Origin: Bacteroidota bacterium
Lineage (GTDB): Bacteria; Bacteroidota; Bacteroidia; Bacteroidales; F082
NCBI GenBank assembly: GCA_018816765.1
Contig: JAHIUX010000025.1
Coordinates: forward strand, 1 to 60,617
Direction of reading: 5' to 3'
DNA: 60,617 nucleotides
Shown here: one piece after another, positions 1 through 7,787 of the stretch
Position numbering within the stretch: position 1 is the stretch's first letter
Layout of the letters: each line of letters starts with the position of its first letter
Notes under the pieces: generated by a model
Told to the model about the DNA's origin: nothing
Seen by the model: the letters and a program-made list of their open reading frames with translations, nothing else
Databases searched by the model: none
Translations under genes and position numbers: made by a program

Positions 1-677
1 AATGGGTAAGCGGTGAAGGTAAAAAACCTGGTATTTATGTTAAAGAAGTTAAATATCATTTCAATGGATGGAAAGGTGACATATCGTCTGGTTTTACTGC
101 AGATGGGGAATCTGAAGTGATTAATCGGTTCATTCCTTTTTCCGGGAGGGAGAATGGGGAGACACCCTCAGGAGGAGGAGCTAACTTCGATAATTCAAGT
201 CTTGCATTAGATATTGGTGGTGGAATTTATGGTGGGTTAAGAACCGCCGTTACGTCCGGAGACCAATGGCTTGGTAATAATGGCAAATATTATAATAAAT
301 CTTGGGGTGGAAATCAGTATACTGGTAGTCGTTCAGGAGCAATTGCCGCTTCAAATACTTACAAATGGGCAGGTAGGGCTACTGTTGGAGCTATAGTTAT
401 AATAGGAGGCATTCAAGTTTATAATGGTTACCAAATGGACAGAGGTCAGTTTGGATATAATGCAAACTTAGCTGGTGCAAGTGCAACAGGAAGTATTGTA
501 GGTGGATGGGCAGGGGCAAAAGCTGGTGCTTCAATAGGATTTGGAATTGGTGTATGGATTGGTGGTGCAGGAGCAATACCATGTACTATTATTGGCGGTT
601 TTGTAGGAGGGCTTATAGGTAGTTTCTCGGGTAGTTATATTGGAGAAAGTTCAGTTAACTATTATTACGGTAGATAA
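1..677 (+). CDS. 3' end of a large toxin-like protein with glycine-zipper tail (Rhs/polymorphic toxin type), partial
   Basis: The reading frame is open from the left edge of the window, so the N-terminus lies outside; 224 residues are visible. The GTG at 117 is only an internal codon, because the frame continues upstream without a stop. The visible part has a short Tyr/Lys-rich stretch, a Gly/Asn/Ser-rich linker, and from about residue 115 a long run of small residues with repeated GxxxG spacing (motifs such as GGWAGAKAG, GFGIG, GGFVGGLIG), a glycine-zipper pattern seen in membrane-inserting toxin domains. It ends two bases before a gene for a small membrane protein, the usual order of toxin then immunity gene. 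Known for the class: variable C-terminal toxin modules of Rhs and related polymorphic toxins are often followed by such genes. Inference: a contact-dependent or secreted antibacterial effector. It could also be a large adhesin tail. Confidence 0.55.
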   Translation, partial: WVSGEGKKPGIYVKEVKYHFNGWKGDISSGFTADGESEVINRFIPFSGRENGETPSGGGANFDNSSLALDIGGGIYGGLRTAVTSGDQWLGNNGKYYNKSWGGNQYTGSRSGAIAASNTYKWAGRATVGAIVIIGGIQVYNGYQMDRGQFGYNANLAGASATGSIVGGWAGAKAGASIGFGIGVWIGGAGAIPCTIIGGFVGGLIGSFSGSYIGESSVNYYYGR

Positions 678-678
678 A

Positions 679-1179
679 ATGAAAAAAATAGAAAATTATT
701 TAAATATACTGCACTTCTGCTTTTATAGATTTGATTACAAGTTGCACTTATGGTCAAATAAAATAAATCCATTCCATCTAATACACAAGCTGCCTTTTCA
801 GCAAAGAAGGTATAAAGAACTGGGTGTTGATCCTATAAAAGAGATAAACAAGGTATTTGGCGATAAAGCTTATGGATTTAGTATGATGACAGCCGGGGGG
901 GCTTTGATAGGAATCTTGTTTTTCTTTTTTCTTACAGTTATTAATATCCTGTTAAAGCTATTATCATGGAATATTACTCTATCCGCTGTACATTTTATAC
1001 TTTGTGCGGTCTTGTCTGTGGCTCTATCTTACTTTTTTGTTTTTAAAAAAGATAAGTATCTAAAATACTTTGAACAGTTTGAAGGATGGGGGAAAGTAGA
1101 TAAAAGTAAATATGCCTGGCTTACATTTGCTTTTGTTCTACTGGTATTCTGTCTTTTTATCTTGAGTCTTAAAATGTGA
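679..1179 (+). CDS. Small multi-spanning membrane protein, candidate immunity protein
   Basis: 166 residues. I start it at ATG 679, one base after the toxin-like gene stops (stop 675-677); an in-frame TTG at 640 would overlap that gene and is less likely. The N-terminal 65 residues are hydrophilic and rich in Lys/Tyr/Phe. They are followed by two adjacent hydrophobic segments (about residues 68-95 and 97-121), a short charged loop (KKDKYLKYFEQFEGWGK), and a last segment at about 146-164. No enzyme motif is visible. The close coupling to a glycine-zipper protein suggests that it sits in the inner membrane and neutralises that protein. Function is inferred from position and topology only. A strong hairpin terminator follows at 1186. 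Confidence 0.55.
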   Translation: MKKIENYLNILHFCFYRFDYKLHLWSNKINPFHLIHKLPFQQRRYKELGVDPIKEINKVFGDKAYGFSMMTAGGALIGILFFFFLTVINILLKLLSWNITLSAVHFILCAVLSVALSYFFVFKKDKYLKYFEQFEGWGKVDKSKYAWLTFAFVLLVFCLFILSLKM

Positions 1180-1185
1180 CATAAT

Positions 1186-1214
1186 AAAGAAGCCCGGCAA
1201 GTCCGGGATTCTTT
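1186..1214. terminator. Bidirectional hairpin terminator
   Basis: AAAGAA-g-CCCGG, a five-base loop, then CCGGG-a-TTCTTT. The arms pair over 11 of 12 positions and carry A/T tracts on both sides, so it can end transcription of the plus-strand membrane gene and of anything arriving on the minus strand. Confidence 0.65.
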
Positions 1215-1216
1215 AC

Positions 1217-1475
1217 TTATAAAGCAGCAACGTTTTTCTGAAAGAAGTCTTTAAATTTCTTTCTGGTAAGAAAAGTATCCACCATTTTAAAAACCATATT
1301 TATTTCTTCTGGTTCAATTCCTGAATCATTTTAACCTGCTCCATCTGGGTTTTACCTTCCACGGTTTTTTCATGCGGTATAGCACCATCAAAGTTTACAA
1401 TCTGGTCGTTGGTCATCCCGAACTACTTTGCGATTTTATTGAGTGCATCTATTGAAATCTCACGTTGTCAAACAA
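1217..1475 (-). pseudogene. Decayed XRE-family transcriptional regulator, C-terminal remnant
   Basis: Read on the minus strand, the segment gives the pieces EISIDALNKIAK, then a stop (TAG), FGMTNDQIVNFDGAIPH, and MEQVKMIQELNQ. After a frame change it continues as INMVFKMVDTFLTRKK and KFKDFFQKNVAAL, followed by TAA at 1217-1219. This is the typical layout of the end of a Cro/C1-type regulator: the last helices of the DNA-binding domain, a linker, then a helical tail. The two in-frame stops (one more just upstream, near 1470) and at least one frameshift mean it cannot be translated whole. No DNA-binding N-terminus is recognisable beyond 1475. It is consistent with a once-mobile or accessory gene that has decayed beside the toxin-like locus. 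Confidence 0.7.
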
Positions 1476-1506
1476 ACTTTATGGCGGGATTAACCCAAAA
1501 AATCAG

Positions 1507-2565
1507 TCAGTTCGGCTTTTCAAGCCTCCTGCTGATTAACCTGGGTTTAACCCACTGCCAGGCCCAAACCAGCAGGCTGCACACACCCATGACCACCACA
1601 AACCACAGTGCCAGCATTATCCATGAATGGCTTTGGTAAATGGCCGTTGCCACATTGCCAATGATCAGCCACTGAAACACATAAAAGGCCGTCACATGCC
1701 GGCCCACCCAGGCCAGTTTCGCTGTCAGGGGGTTGTTGATGTGGTGCTTTTCGGCCTGGTAAACCAGCAGCAATATAAAAAGCAAAAAGGCCAGTGTCCA
1801 GAGCATGAAAACTCCATTGTGATGGTAATAAACCAATAAAATGGTACTTCGGCTGAAACCATAGGCAAAGGTAGCAGCAAGTAAAACAAACAATAGTCCT
1901 GTTACAGCCCATAGCCAATGCTGTGCAGGCGGCTCAGCCTTTGCAGCCTGCAACAGCAGGTAAAACACATAACCCGCCACCGGATATGCGGCCCATGGAA
2001 AAACAGGGAAATACGCCCAGTGAAAATATCCCCAGAAATACGCCTGCAGATAGGTGATCCAGGCCGAATTGCCGGCATATACCGGCAGGTAGGGGTTCGC
2101 AAAACCAAATGCCAGCAGCGGTATCATCCACAGCATCCACCGGTCGCCGAAAACCACCCCAAGCAGGGCAAGCAGAATCACGCTGATTCCGGCCAGAAAC
2201 AAAATATCAACACCGAAAATATACGGCAACGGATCGAGGAGATAAACTCCCTGCCAGATTTTCAGCAGCAGGTGTGCATTCAGGCCCAGGTTTAACATAA
2301 AGCCCCAGACAATGAGTTTCAGGCCTTGCAGTAACTTGTGCTTTACGCCTTTCGACGAGCGGGCTACAAAATATCCCATCACGGCCATGAACAGGGGCGC
2401 AGCCGGCGGACCTCCCAGAAAAAGCGAAATTTTCCCCGCCAGGCTCGTCCTCACGACCTCAGTGGCAAACAACTCCATCAGGTGAACCTGAACCATCAGG
2501 ACCACGGCAACCCCTTTCAGCAGATCGGGGGTCATCAGTCGGTTTTCAACCAAATTTCTACGCAT
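1507..2565 (-). CDS. Polytopic membrane acyltransferase-like protein (heparan-alpha-glucosaminide N-acetyltransferase / DUF1624 type)
   Basis: 352 residues from the ATG at 2565. An earlier in-frame start at 2628 would lie at or upstream of the predicted transcription start (TATGTTTG at 2626-2633), so I reject it. The protein opens with a sequence like MTPDLLKGVAVVLMVQVH, matching the DLLRG-type beginning of membrane acetyltransferases that move an acyl group across the inner membrane to a sugar. About ten hydrophobic segments follow, with short loops, and it ends in a basic tail. The substrate cannot be told; glycan or lipid-linked sugar modification is the reasonable guess. It stands alone between the decayed regulator and a divergent cargo gene. 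A generic acyltransferase-3 protein is the main alternative. Confidence 0.6.
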   Translation of the reverse strand: MRRNLVENRLMTPDLLKGVAVVLMVQVHLMELFATEVVRTSLAGKISLFLGGPPAAPLFMAVMGYFVARSSKGVKHKLLQGLKLIVWGFMLNLGLNAHLLLKIWQGVYLLDPLPYIFGVDILFLAGISVILLALLGVVFGDRWMLWMIPLLAFGFANPYLPVYAGNSAWITYLQAYFWGYFHWAYFPVFPWAAYPVAGYVFYLLLQAAKAEPPAQHWLWAVTGLLFVLLAATFAYGFSRSTILLVYYHHNGVFMLWTLAFLLFILLLVYQAEKHHINNPLTAKLAWVGRHVTAFYVFQWLIIGNVATAIYQSHSWIMLALWFVVVMGVCSLLVWAWQWVKPRLISRRLEKPN

Positions 2566-2625
2566 TGTCAGTGGTTTACAATTTTTTATCGTTGTGTGTT
2601 GATTGGCATTGGGCAATCTGATGCA

Positions 2626-2633
2626 CAAACATA
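2626..2633 (-). promoter_or_regulatory. Bacteroidota -7 element for the acyltransferase-like gene
   Basis: TATGTTTG on the minus strand, an exact TAnnTTTG match, about 60 bases before the ATG at 2565. No clear -33 TTG at the ideal distance. Confidence 0.45.
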
Positions 2634-2761
2634 AGCCGTTTGTGAAAATTCCGTTTCAAATCTTACAATCTTATACACAATAGACCGAATTTTGTAAGCT
2701 CCGAACTGCGCAATATGAATAACATTGCCGGAAATTTAAAGGCACTCAAAATCCGTACACC

Positions 2762-3547
2762 ATGAAAAAAACCTTCCTTGCAGCAATGCTCTTGTTGATG
2801 GCCCGCTTTGCTTTCGGGCAGATCACCCTCGAAAACACTTACAGCCACTCGGGAACCTACACACAGATGGCCGTTTCGGGATCAAAGTTCTACATCATGG
2901 ACCTGACCCTCAACCAATGCCGTATTTACAACACCGACCATAGCCAGTGGAAAACCATCAACCTGGCTGTTCCGGCCAACAATTACCTCTACGATGTGAA
3001 ATATGTGTCGGAAAACCTTTTCACCACTGACAATGCAATTTGTCTGCTCTATACATATTATATCTATGATACAATAAACTTTTATTACACCTATACCACC
3101 AGGGTGATCAAAGAAAACGGTACGGTGCTGCTGACAGTGCCAGGCTGCCTTTATGCCTATGTGAACAACATCCCTGCAGGAACAAAACTGGTCACTTACA
3201 GCTACGACTACAGCCAGTATCCGGTGCCTATTCAGACAGCTGTTTATGCCCTGCCCGGCGTGCTGAACGCCACCGTTCCTGCCCAGGCAGAAGCCGAAGG
3301 ACTTGCCTTTGCTTACCCCAATCCTGGAAGCGACCTCATCAATATTCCGGTAAACCCTTCGGGAAAAGCGCCGTTTTCGGAAGTCATCATCACTGACATG
3401 AATGGCCGGGTAATCCGCTCCATACAGGTTTCCGACGACCGTCAATGGCTCAGCCTGCCCACCTCGGGCTTTGCCAGTGGCACCTATTTCTACAGCGTGC
3501 GTTCGGGCAACAGCCAGACTGCAGCCAGTAAAATCGTTGTTCGCTAA
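2762..3547 (+). CDS. Secreted protein with type IX secretion C-terminal domain
   Basis: 261 residues. Residues 1-20 form a signal peptide ending in FAFGQ. The middle is rich in Tyr, Thr and Asn with no recognised catalytic motif and reads like a beta-structured module. The last ~80 residues form a type A T9SS sorting domain: AYPNPGSDLINI, then a strand with ITDMNGRVIRS, then SGTYFYSVRSG and a final KIVVR. The protein is therefore expected to cross the outer membrane by T9SS and be attached to the surface or released. Ligand or activity unknown. The start is the first ATG directly before the signal peptide. Its 3' end converges on the Crp/Fnr gene. Confidence 0.75.
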   Translation: MKKTFLAAMLLLMARFAFGQITLENTYSHSGTYTQMAVSGSKFYIMDLTLNQCRIYNTDHSQWKTINLAVPANNYLYDVKYVSENLFTTDNAICLLYTYYIYDTINFYYTYTTRVIKENGTVLLTVPGCLYAYVNNIPAGTKLVTYSYDYSQYPVPIQTAVYALPGVLNATVPAQAEAEGLAFAYPNPGSDLINIPVNPSGKAPFSEVIITDMNGRVIRSIQVSDDRQWLSLPTSGFASGTYFYSVRSGNSQTAASKIVVR

Positions 3548-3574
3548 ACCGGTAAAGGGCGCAATGGATTCGGC

Positions 3575-3593
3575 ATCAGCCCCTGAGGCTGAT
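3575..3593. terminator. Hairpin overlapping the crp-type gene stop
   Basis: ATCAGCC, five-base loop, GGCTGAT, lying over the stop codon of the regulator gene and between two convergent genes. No strong T tract, so terminator function is uncertain. Confidence 0.3.
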
Positions 3594-4277
3594 CTCTTTC
3601 AGGGTGTCGAGCTTGAGTATTTCGATGATCTTGCCATCAATGCTGATGATGCCTTCGTTTTCAAAATCCTTCATGATGCGCGTGGCACTTTCTTTGGTCA
3701 TATTCGACAAATCGCCGATTTCCTGACGGGTGATGGACAGGTTAAAGGCCATTGAACGGTAAACATCCTTGCTGAGATACAAAAGCACATCGGCCAGGCG
3801 TCCGGGCATCTGTTTGTGGGTCAGGCTGAGCAGGCGTTCAAAATTCCGTGAGTTGTTTAAACTGCAATGAATCAGCAGCGATTCAGTAAAGGCCGGGTTC
3901 GACTTAATCAGTTTTTTTACATTGTCGATGGCAATAAAGCAGGCTGAAGTTTCGGATATGGCAGTAACGGAATAATGGTATCGCAAATCGGTAAAAATAC
4001 CTGGCCCACCAAAGAGCTTCCATGGTTTTACTATTTCAAGAATCAGGTTTTTGCGGTCGAGCCCCTCAAGAAACAATTTGGCCATCCCGGAAGTCAGGCT
4101 GACAAAATGATTGGCCGAAGTGCCTTGTTTTATGATGGTTTCACCCGGGTGAAAAGTAACTTCAAATCGATCCTTATTCAGCAACACCAATTCTTCCTTG
4201 CTCAACAGGCTGAACATCGGAGACCGTTCATTACAGTTATCACAGGTCTTGCAAATTTCAGATTTCTTATATTCCAT
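3576..4277 (-). CDS. Crp/Fnr-family transcriptional regulator with FNR-like cysteines
   Basis: 233 residues. The N-terminus has three closely spaced cysteines (C9, C12, C15), then a cyclic-nucleotide-binding-type beta roll (about 22-140; PGETIIKQG is its signature turn) holding a fourth cysteine at C113. A dimer helix and a winged helix-turn-helix follow (about 165-230; TRQEIGDLSNMTKESATR is the recognition region). E. coli FNR binds an oxygen-sensitive [4Fe-4S] cluster through three N-terminal cysteines plus one in the roll, so this protein may sense oxygen or NO in the same way. That is inference: the spacing is tighter than in FNR. The residues that bind cAMP in Crp are not obvious. It has its own promoter at 4321-4351. 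Likely targets: respiratory or stress genes. Confidence 0.85.
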   Translation of the reverse strand: MEYKKSEICKTCDNCNERSPMFSLLSKEELVLLNKDRFEVTFHPGETIIKQGTSANHFVSLTSGMAKLFLEGLDRKNLILEIVKPWKLFGGPGIFTDLRYHYSVTAISETSACFIAIDNVKKLIKSNPAFTESLLIHCSLNNSRNFERLLSLTHKQMPGRLADVLLYLSKDVYRSMAFNLSITRQEIGDLSNMTKESATRIMKDFENEGIISIDGKIIEILKLDTLKEISLRG

Positions 4278-4320
4278 TTAACGCTTTCATGAATCTATGT
4301 GAATACTAACATTCGTTGAC

Positions 4321-4351
4321 CAAAAGTAAACCATTCATTGATATAAACCAA
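4321..4351 (-). promoter_or_regulatory. Promoter of the Crp/Fnr-type gene
   Basis: On the minus strand TTG (4351-4349), 20-base spacer, then TACTTTTG (4328-4321). Both elements and their spacing fit the Bacteroidota -33/-7 promoter; the start codon lies 44 bases downstream. Confidence 0.6.
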
Positions 4352-4664
4352 TAAAAAAGATGATATTTAGCAACATATGGTTGCATCATCAATGTTTTCA
4401 GCAGCTCACGGGAGTGCTTACCCCCTGCCTTTAGGCGGTTAAGGCTCTGTTGCAGCGGCTTCAGGAGTAAACACCCTGTCTGCTTCGCCGATAAAAAACA
4501 GCATCATTGGCGCAACTAATCACCGTGGACAATTATTCAATGAGCAATAAAATGGTCCAAACCAGCGGTGTTTTCATTGTAAAGGCATGCATATCAAAGC
4601 ATGACAATAAGTCATCGGAACCAACGGTCAATTTTTATACTTTAGCAGCCCCAAGCACCTCCAT
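4352..4664. other. Gene-free interval between divergent genes
   Basis: Together with 4278-4351 this forms a 387-base divergent intergenic region, among the longest in the window. I see no ORF above about 20 codons and no tRNA. The only regulatory hints are the minus-strand promoter at 4321-4351, a small inverted repeat (GCCTTTAGGC, about 4428-4437) and a near-match TACTTTAG just before the plus-strand gene at 4665. A small RNA or regulator sites could be here, but nothing specific can be read. Confidence 0.5.
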
Positions 4665-5345
4665 ATGAAGCAGCTGTTATTGTTTGCCGCCTTGTTGCTG
4701 GTCCGGTTTTCGGTCGCCCAGCAAGGGATGTATTTTACACTCCGGTCGGGTCCGAGCCTTCCGCTGTGGCATTATGCTTCCAATGACCTGAGCAAAGGAT
4801 GCTTCACCAACACAGGTATTTCGCTGGCACCTGAACTTAGCTACCGGCTAAACAAACGCTTTGGCCTCCTGATTCAGGGAGGCGCCCAGTACCACCCTGT
4901 TGATGTGGGCATGCTGGGCGAGAAAAAAGTGAGTGCCGATCCCTTCCTCGAAGACCTCTATATCCGCAGTGAGGCCTATAAGATTTTGCACCTTGCCGCA
5001 GGCGGCTTTTATACACCCTATGATGAAAAGCGGTTTTTTGCCAGCGTGAAAGCCTATGCCGGATATTTTTACGCCAGGACGCCCTATCAGCTCTATAAAC
5101 CAAAATATTTCCTCGTCGGACCCGAATTTTTTGAAATCACCTCATCGGTCGATTATTGTTTTGCCTACGGAGGTGGTATCCAGGGAGCTTACCGCATCAG
5201 CCCCTGCGTGACCCTGACACTTGACGGGGACTTCATGTTTGGCGATGCCGGATTCCAGTTTGTTTCGGCCCTGGGCCCAAGGGTTGATCAACGCATGCTG
5301 AGTTTTGTGAATATCCTGGCCGGAATCCAACTGCGTGTTTTTTAA
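4665..5345 (+). CDS. Outer-membrane beta-barrel-like protein
   Basis: 226 residues with a signal peptide (1-19, ending FSVAQQ). The rest alternates polar and hydrophobic residues with regular aromatic residues, and includes GISLAPELSYRLNKRFGLL, FFASVKAYAGYFYAR and a last strand ending IQLRVF with a terminal phenylalanine. These are features of small outer-membrane barrels. There is no T9SS tail, as expected for a barrel inserted by the BAM machinery. The function is not recognisable. A near-consensus promoter element TACTTTAG lies just upstream. It is followed after ~100 bases by porZ, but the two are not obviously one operon. Confidence 0.6.
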   Translation: MKQLLLFAALLLVRFSVAQQGMYFTLRSGPSLPLWHYASNDLSKGCFTNTGISLAPELSYRLNKRFGLLIQGGAQYHPVDVGMLGEKKVSADPFLEDLYIRSEAYKILHLAAGGFYTPYDEKRFFASVKAYAGYFYARTPYQLYKPKYFLVGPEFFEITSSVDYCFAYGGGIQGAYRISPCVTLTLDGDFMFGDAGFQFVSALGPRVDQRMLSFVNILAGIQLRVF

Positions 5346-5449
5346 GCGTTTTACACCTTCAATAACGCCCAAAGGGCAATAAAATACAATGCTTTAAGTT
5401 ATTAGATCATTCAACAACACAAATCCGAACAACGCTCAACAATAGTCAT

Positions 5450-7783
5450 ATGCGATTTTTATCTGTTTCCTTTATCATTGTCAGTTTATGCATACAAGCC
5501 GGCACGGCCGCTGCACAAGGCGTTAAAATAGGCGATTGGCGCACACACCTTCCTTATCAGCGCGTGATCGATGTAGAGGTCGTTGGCCCTAAGACTTATG
5601 CAGCCACACCCTACGACCTGTTTGTGTATGATGCCACCGACAACAGCATTGAGCTCCTGAACAAAGTCAACGGGCTGAGTGATATCGGTGTGAGCACGAT
5701 CCGCTACAGCAATACCTATAAAACCCTGCTGGTGGCTTACAAAAACACCAATATCGACCTCATCACCGAATCGGGCATTACCAATATACACGATATCAAA
5801 GACAAGGATTTGATTGGCAACAAAACCATCAACAAGGTGATGCTCGACGACAAGTATGCCTACCTGTCCTGTGGGTTTGGCATCGTTGTCCTCAACCTCG
5901 AACGCAACGAAATTCACGACACCTACCTGATCGGCCCTAACGGGAGTTTCATCGATGTGCTGGACATTGCCATGTTCAACAACCGCATTTACGCAGCCAC
6001 CGCCTCAGGAATTTATTCGGCTTCAAAGGACAGTCCAAACCTGGCCGACTACAACCAATGGACAAAAGACACACAGATTGCATACCCCAATGCAGCCTAT
6101 AACCACCTTGAGCCCTTTGCCGGCAAGCTGTACGTAAATTATACCCGCAACTCCTTCAATGCCGACACCCTGTTTGTTTATGATGGGACCGCATGGAACT
6201 ATTTCAACAAGGAAAACAATTCACTTCGGGCAGAGTTGCGTGCCAGTGACGACCGTTTTTTGGTGGTGAACAACTACAATGTGCAGGTGTATGACCAGGA
6301 CATGGTGCTTAACCATACCATCTACAGTCCCGGGGGCAAGGGCATTGAACCGCAGGCCGCTGTGCTCGACGCGCAGAAACAGGTGTGGATAGGCGACAAG
6401 CGTTCAGGACTCATCAAGTCGTTCAACAATGGTTTTTCGGGCGAATTCATCCTACCCAACGGACCAGCCACAACCAGCGTGTATGAGCTGAAAGCCAGGG
6501 GTGAACAGGTATGGGTTGCTTCGGGCGGGCGCGCCAGCAACTGGGCCAAGCTGTATATGGTTGATGGCATCTTCTCGTACGACGGTGCACAGTGGAAAAC
6601 CCACAACAGGCTAAACACACCTGCCTTCGACACCATTTCCGACTTTGTGTGTGTGGCCATCGACCCGCAGGCCAATGGCAAGGCTTATGTCGGCAGCTGG
6701 CAGGAAGGTGTCATCGAGTTTACCGACAACAGCCTCAGCAATGTGTACTCCGAGAACAACAGCAGCCTGCAACACTGGGTTGCCGACCCGAACCTGGTCA
6801 ACATCAGCGGGCTCGATTTTGACAGCTACAACAACCTTTGGGTGGCCAACACCGGTGCCAACAACATCCTGTCGATGCGGAATCCGGCCGGCGCATGGAA
6901 ATCCTTTAACCTGGGATCGTCAGGCTCGGGCATTGACGTGGCCAATATGATCGTGGATAAAAACAACTACAAATGGATCATCCGCCGTCAGGAAGGCTTC
7001 CTGATGGTGTTCAACGACAACAACACCATCGACAATCCTGCTGACGACCGCACCAGGGTGCTTTCATCCTCGCCCGGCAACGGTGGCATCCCCGGCAACC
7101 AGGTGTTTTCGATGGCCGTGGACCAGGATGGCGCTGTGTGGGTGGGAACCGATGCAGGTCCGGCTGTGTTCTATAGCCCTGAACGCATTTTTCAGCAAGG
7201 CGTGAACTACGACGCACAACAAATTCTCGTTCCGCGGAACGACGGCACAGGACAGGCCGACATCTTACTGGGCAACGAAAAAATACTGGCCATCGCTGTT
7301 GATGGTTCAAACAAAAAATGGTTTGGCACCGAAAACGGCGTTTTCCTGATGTCGAAAGACGGGCTCGAACAGATCCACAACTTCAACACCGACAACAGTC
7401 CGCTGCTGTCGAACCTGGTGAACAGCATCGCCATTACCGATAACGGGGAGGTTTTCTTTGGCACCGGAAACGGCATCATCTCTTTCAAAGGTGTTGCCAC
7501 GCCCGGCGGCGAGACAAACCAGGACGTGTATGCCTACCCCAATCCGGTGAGGGAAAATTTTGTAGGCCCTGTAGCCATCAAGGGACTGGTGCGTGACGCC
7601 ATCGTGAAGATTACCGATGTTAGCGGAAACCTTGTTTTCGAAACAAGGGCCGAAGGCGGTCAGGCCATCTGGGACGGAAACACCCTCAACGGAAACAAGG
7701 TTAAACCAGGCATTTACCTTGTGTTTGTGAGCAATAGCGATGGTGCCGAAACCCTTGTGACTAAAATCATGATGATGCGCTAA
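5450..7783 (+). CDS. porZ: Type IX secretion system surface component PorZ
   Basis: 777 residues with a signal peptide (1-23, ending AAAQG). The start of the mature protein (GDWRTHLPYQRVIDVEV, with ATPYDLFVYD and LLNKVNGLSDIGVS soon after) fits the first propeller of PorZ. Two beta-propeller regions follow, with repeats of the VWIGD / KWFGTENGVF kind, then a C-terminal beta-sandwich (YAYPNPVRENFVGP to KIMMMR) that resembles a T9SS sorting domain. Length and architecture match P. gingivalis PorZ closely. Known role: with PorU, PorV and PorQ it forms the outer-surface attachment complex that removes sorting domains from cargoes and joins anionic LPS to them. recO follows after 4 bases, so the two are probably co-transcribed. 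This supports an active T9SS, whose cargoes are encoded nearby. Confidence 0.8.
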   Translation: MRFLSVSFIIVSLCIQAGTAAAQGVKIGDWRTHLPYQRVIDVEVVGPKTYAATPYDLFVYDATDNSIELLNKVNGLSDIGVSTIRYSNTYKTLLVAYKNTNIDLITESGITNIHDIKDKDLIGNKTINKVMLDDKYAYLSCGFGIVVLNLERNEIHDTYLIGPNGSFIDVLDIAMFNNRIYAATASGIYSASKDSPNLADYNQWTKDTQIAYPNAAYNHLEPFAGKLYVNYTRNSFNADTLFVYDGTAWNYFNKENNSLRAELRASDDRFLVVNNYNVQVYDQDMVLNHTIYSPGGKGIEPQAAVLDAQKQVWIGDKRSGLIKSFNNGFSGEFILPNGPATTSVYELKARGEQVWVASGGRASNWAKLYMVDGIFSYDGAQWKTHNRLNTPAFDTISDFVCVAIDPQANGKAYVGSWQEGVIEFTDNSLSNVYSENNSSLQHWVADPNLVNISGLDFDSYNNLWVANTGANNILSMRNPAGAWKSFNLGSSGSGIDVANMIVDKNNYKWIIRRQEGFLMVFNDNNTIDNPADDRTRVLSSSPGNGGIPGNQVFSMAVDQDGAVWVGTDAGPAVFYSPERIFQQGVNYDAQQILVPRNDGTGQADILLGNEKILAIAVDGSNKKWFGTENGVFLMSKDGLEQIHNFNTDNSPLLSNLVNSIAITDNGEVFFGTGNGIISFKGVATPGGETNQDVYAYPNPVRENFVGPVAIKGLVRDAIVKITDVSGNLVFETRAEGGQAIWDGNTLNGNKVKPGIYLVFVSNSDGAETLVTKIMMMR

Positions 7784-7787
7784 ACCA

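Noticed and set aside
397-582. Minus-strand frame rich in Leu, His and Gln opposite the glycine-zipper region
   Set aside because: It is the antisense shadow of a Gly/Ala-rich coding region.
1409-1639. Plus-strand 76-codon frame through the decayed regulator
   Set aside because: It runs antisense to both the XRE remnant and the acyltransferase-like gene, and its translation has no coherent features.
2663-2848. Minus-strand 61-codon frame across the 5' end of the T9SS cargo gene
   Set aside because: It overlaps the signal peptide of a well-supported gene, has no family signal and no promoter of its own.
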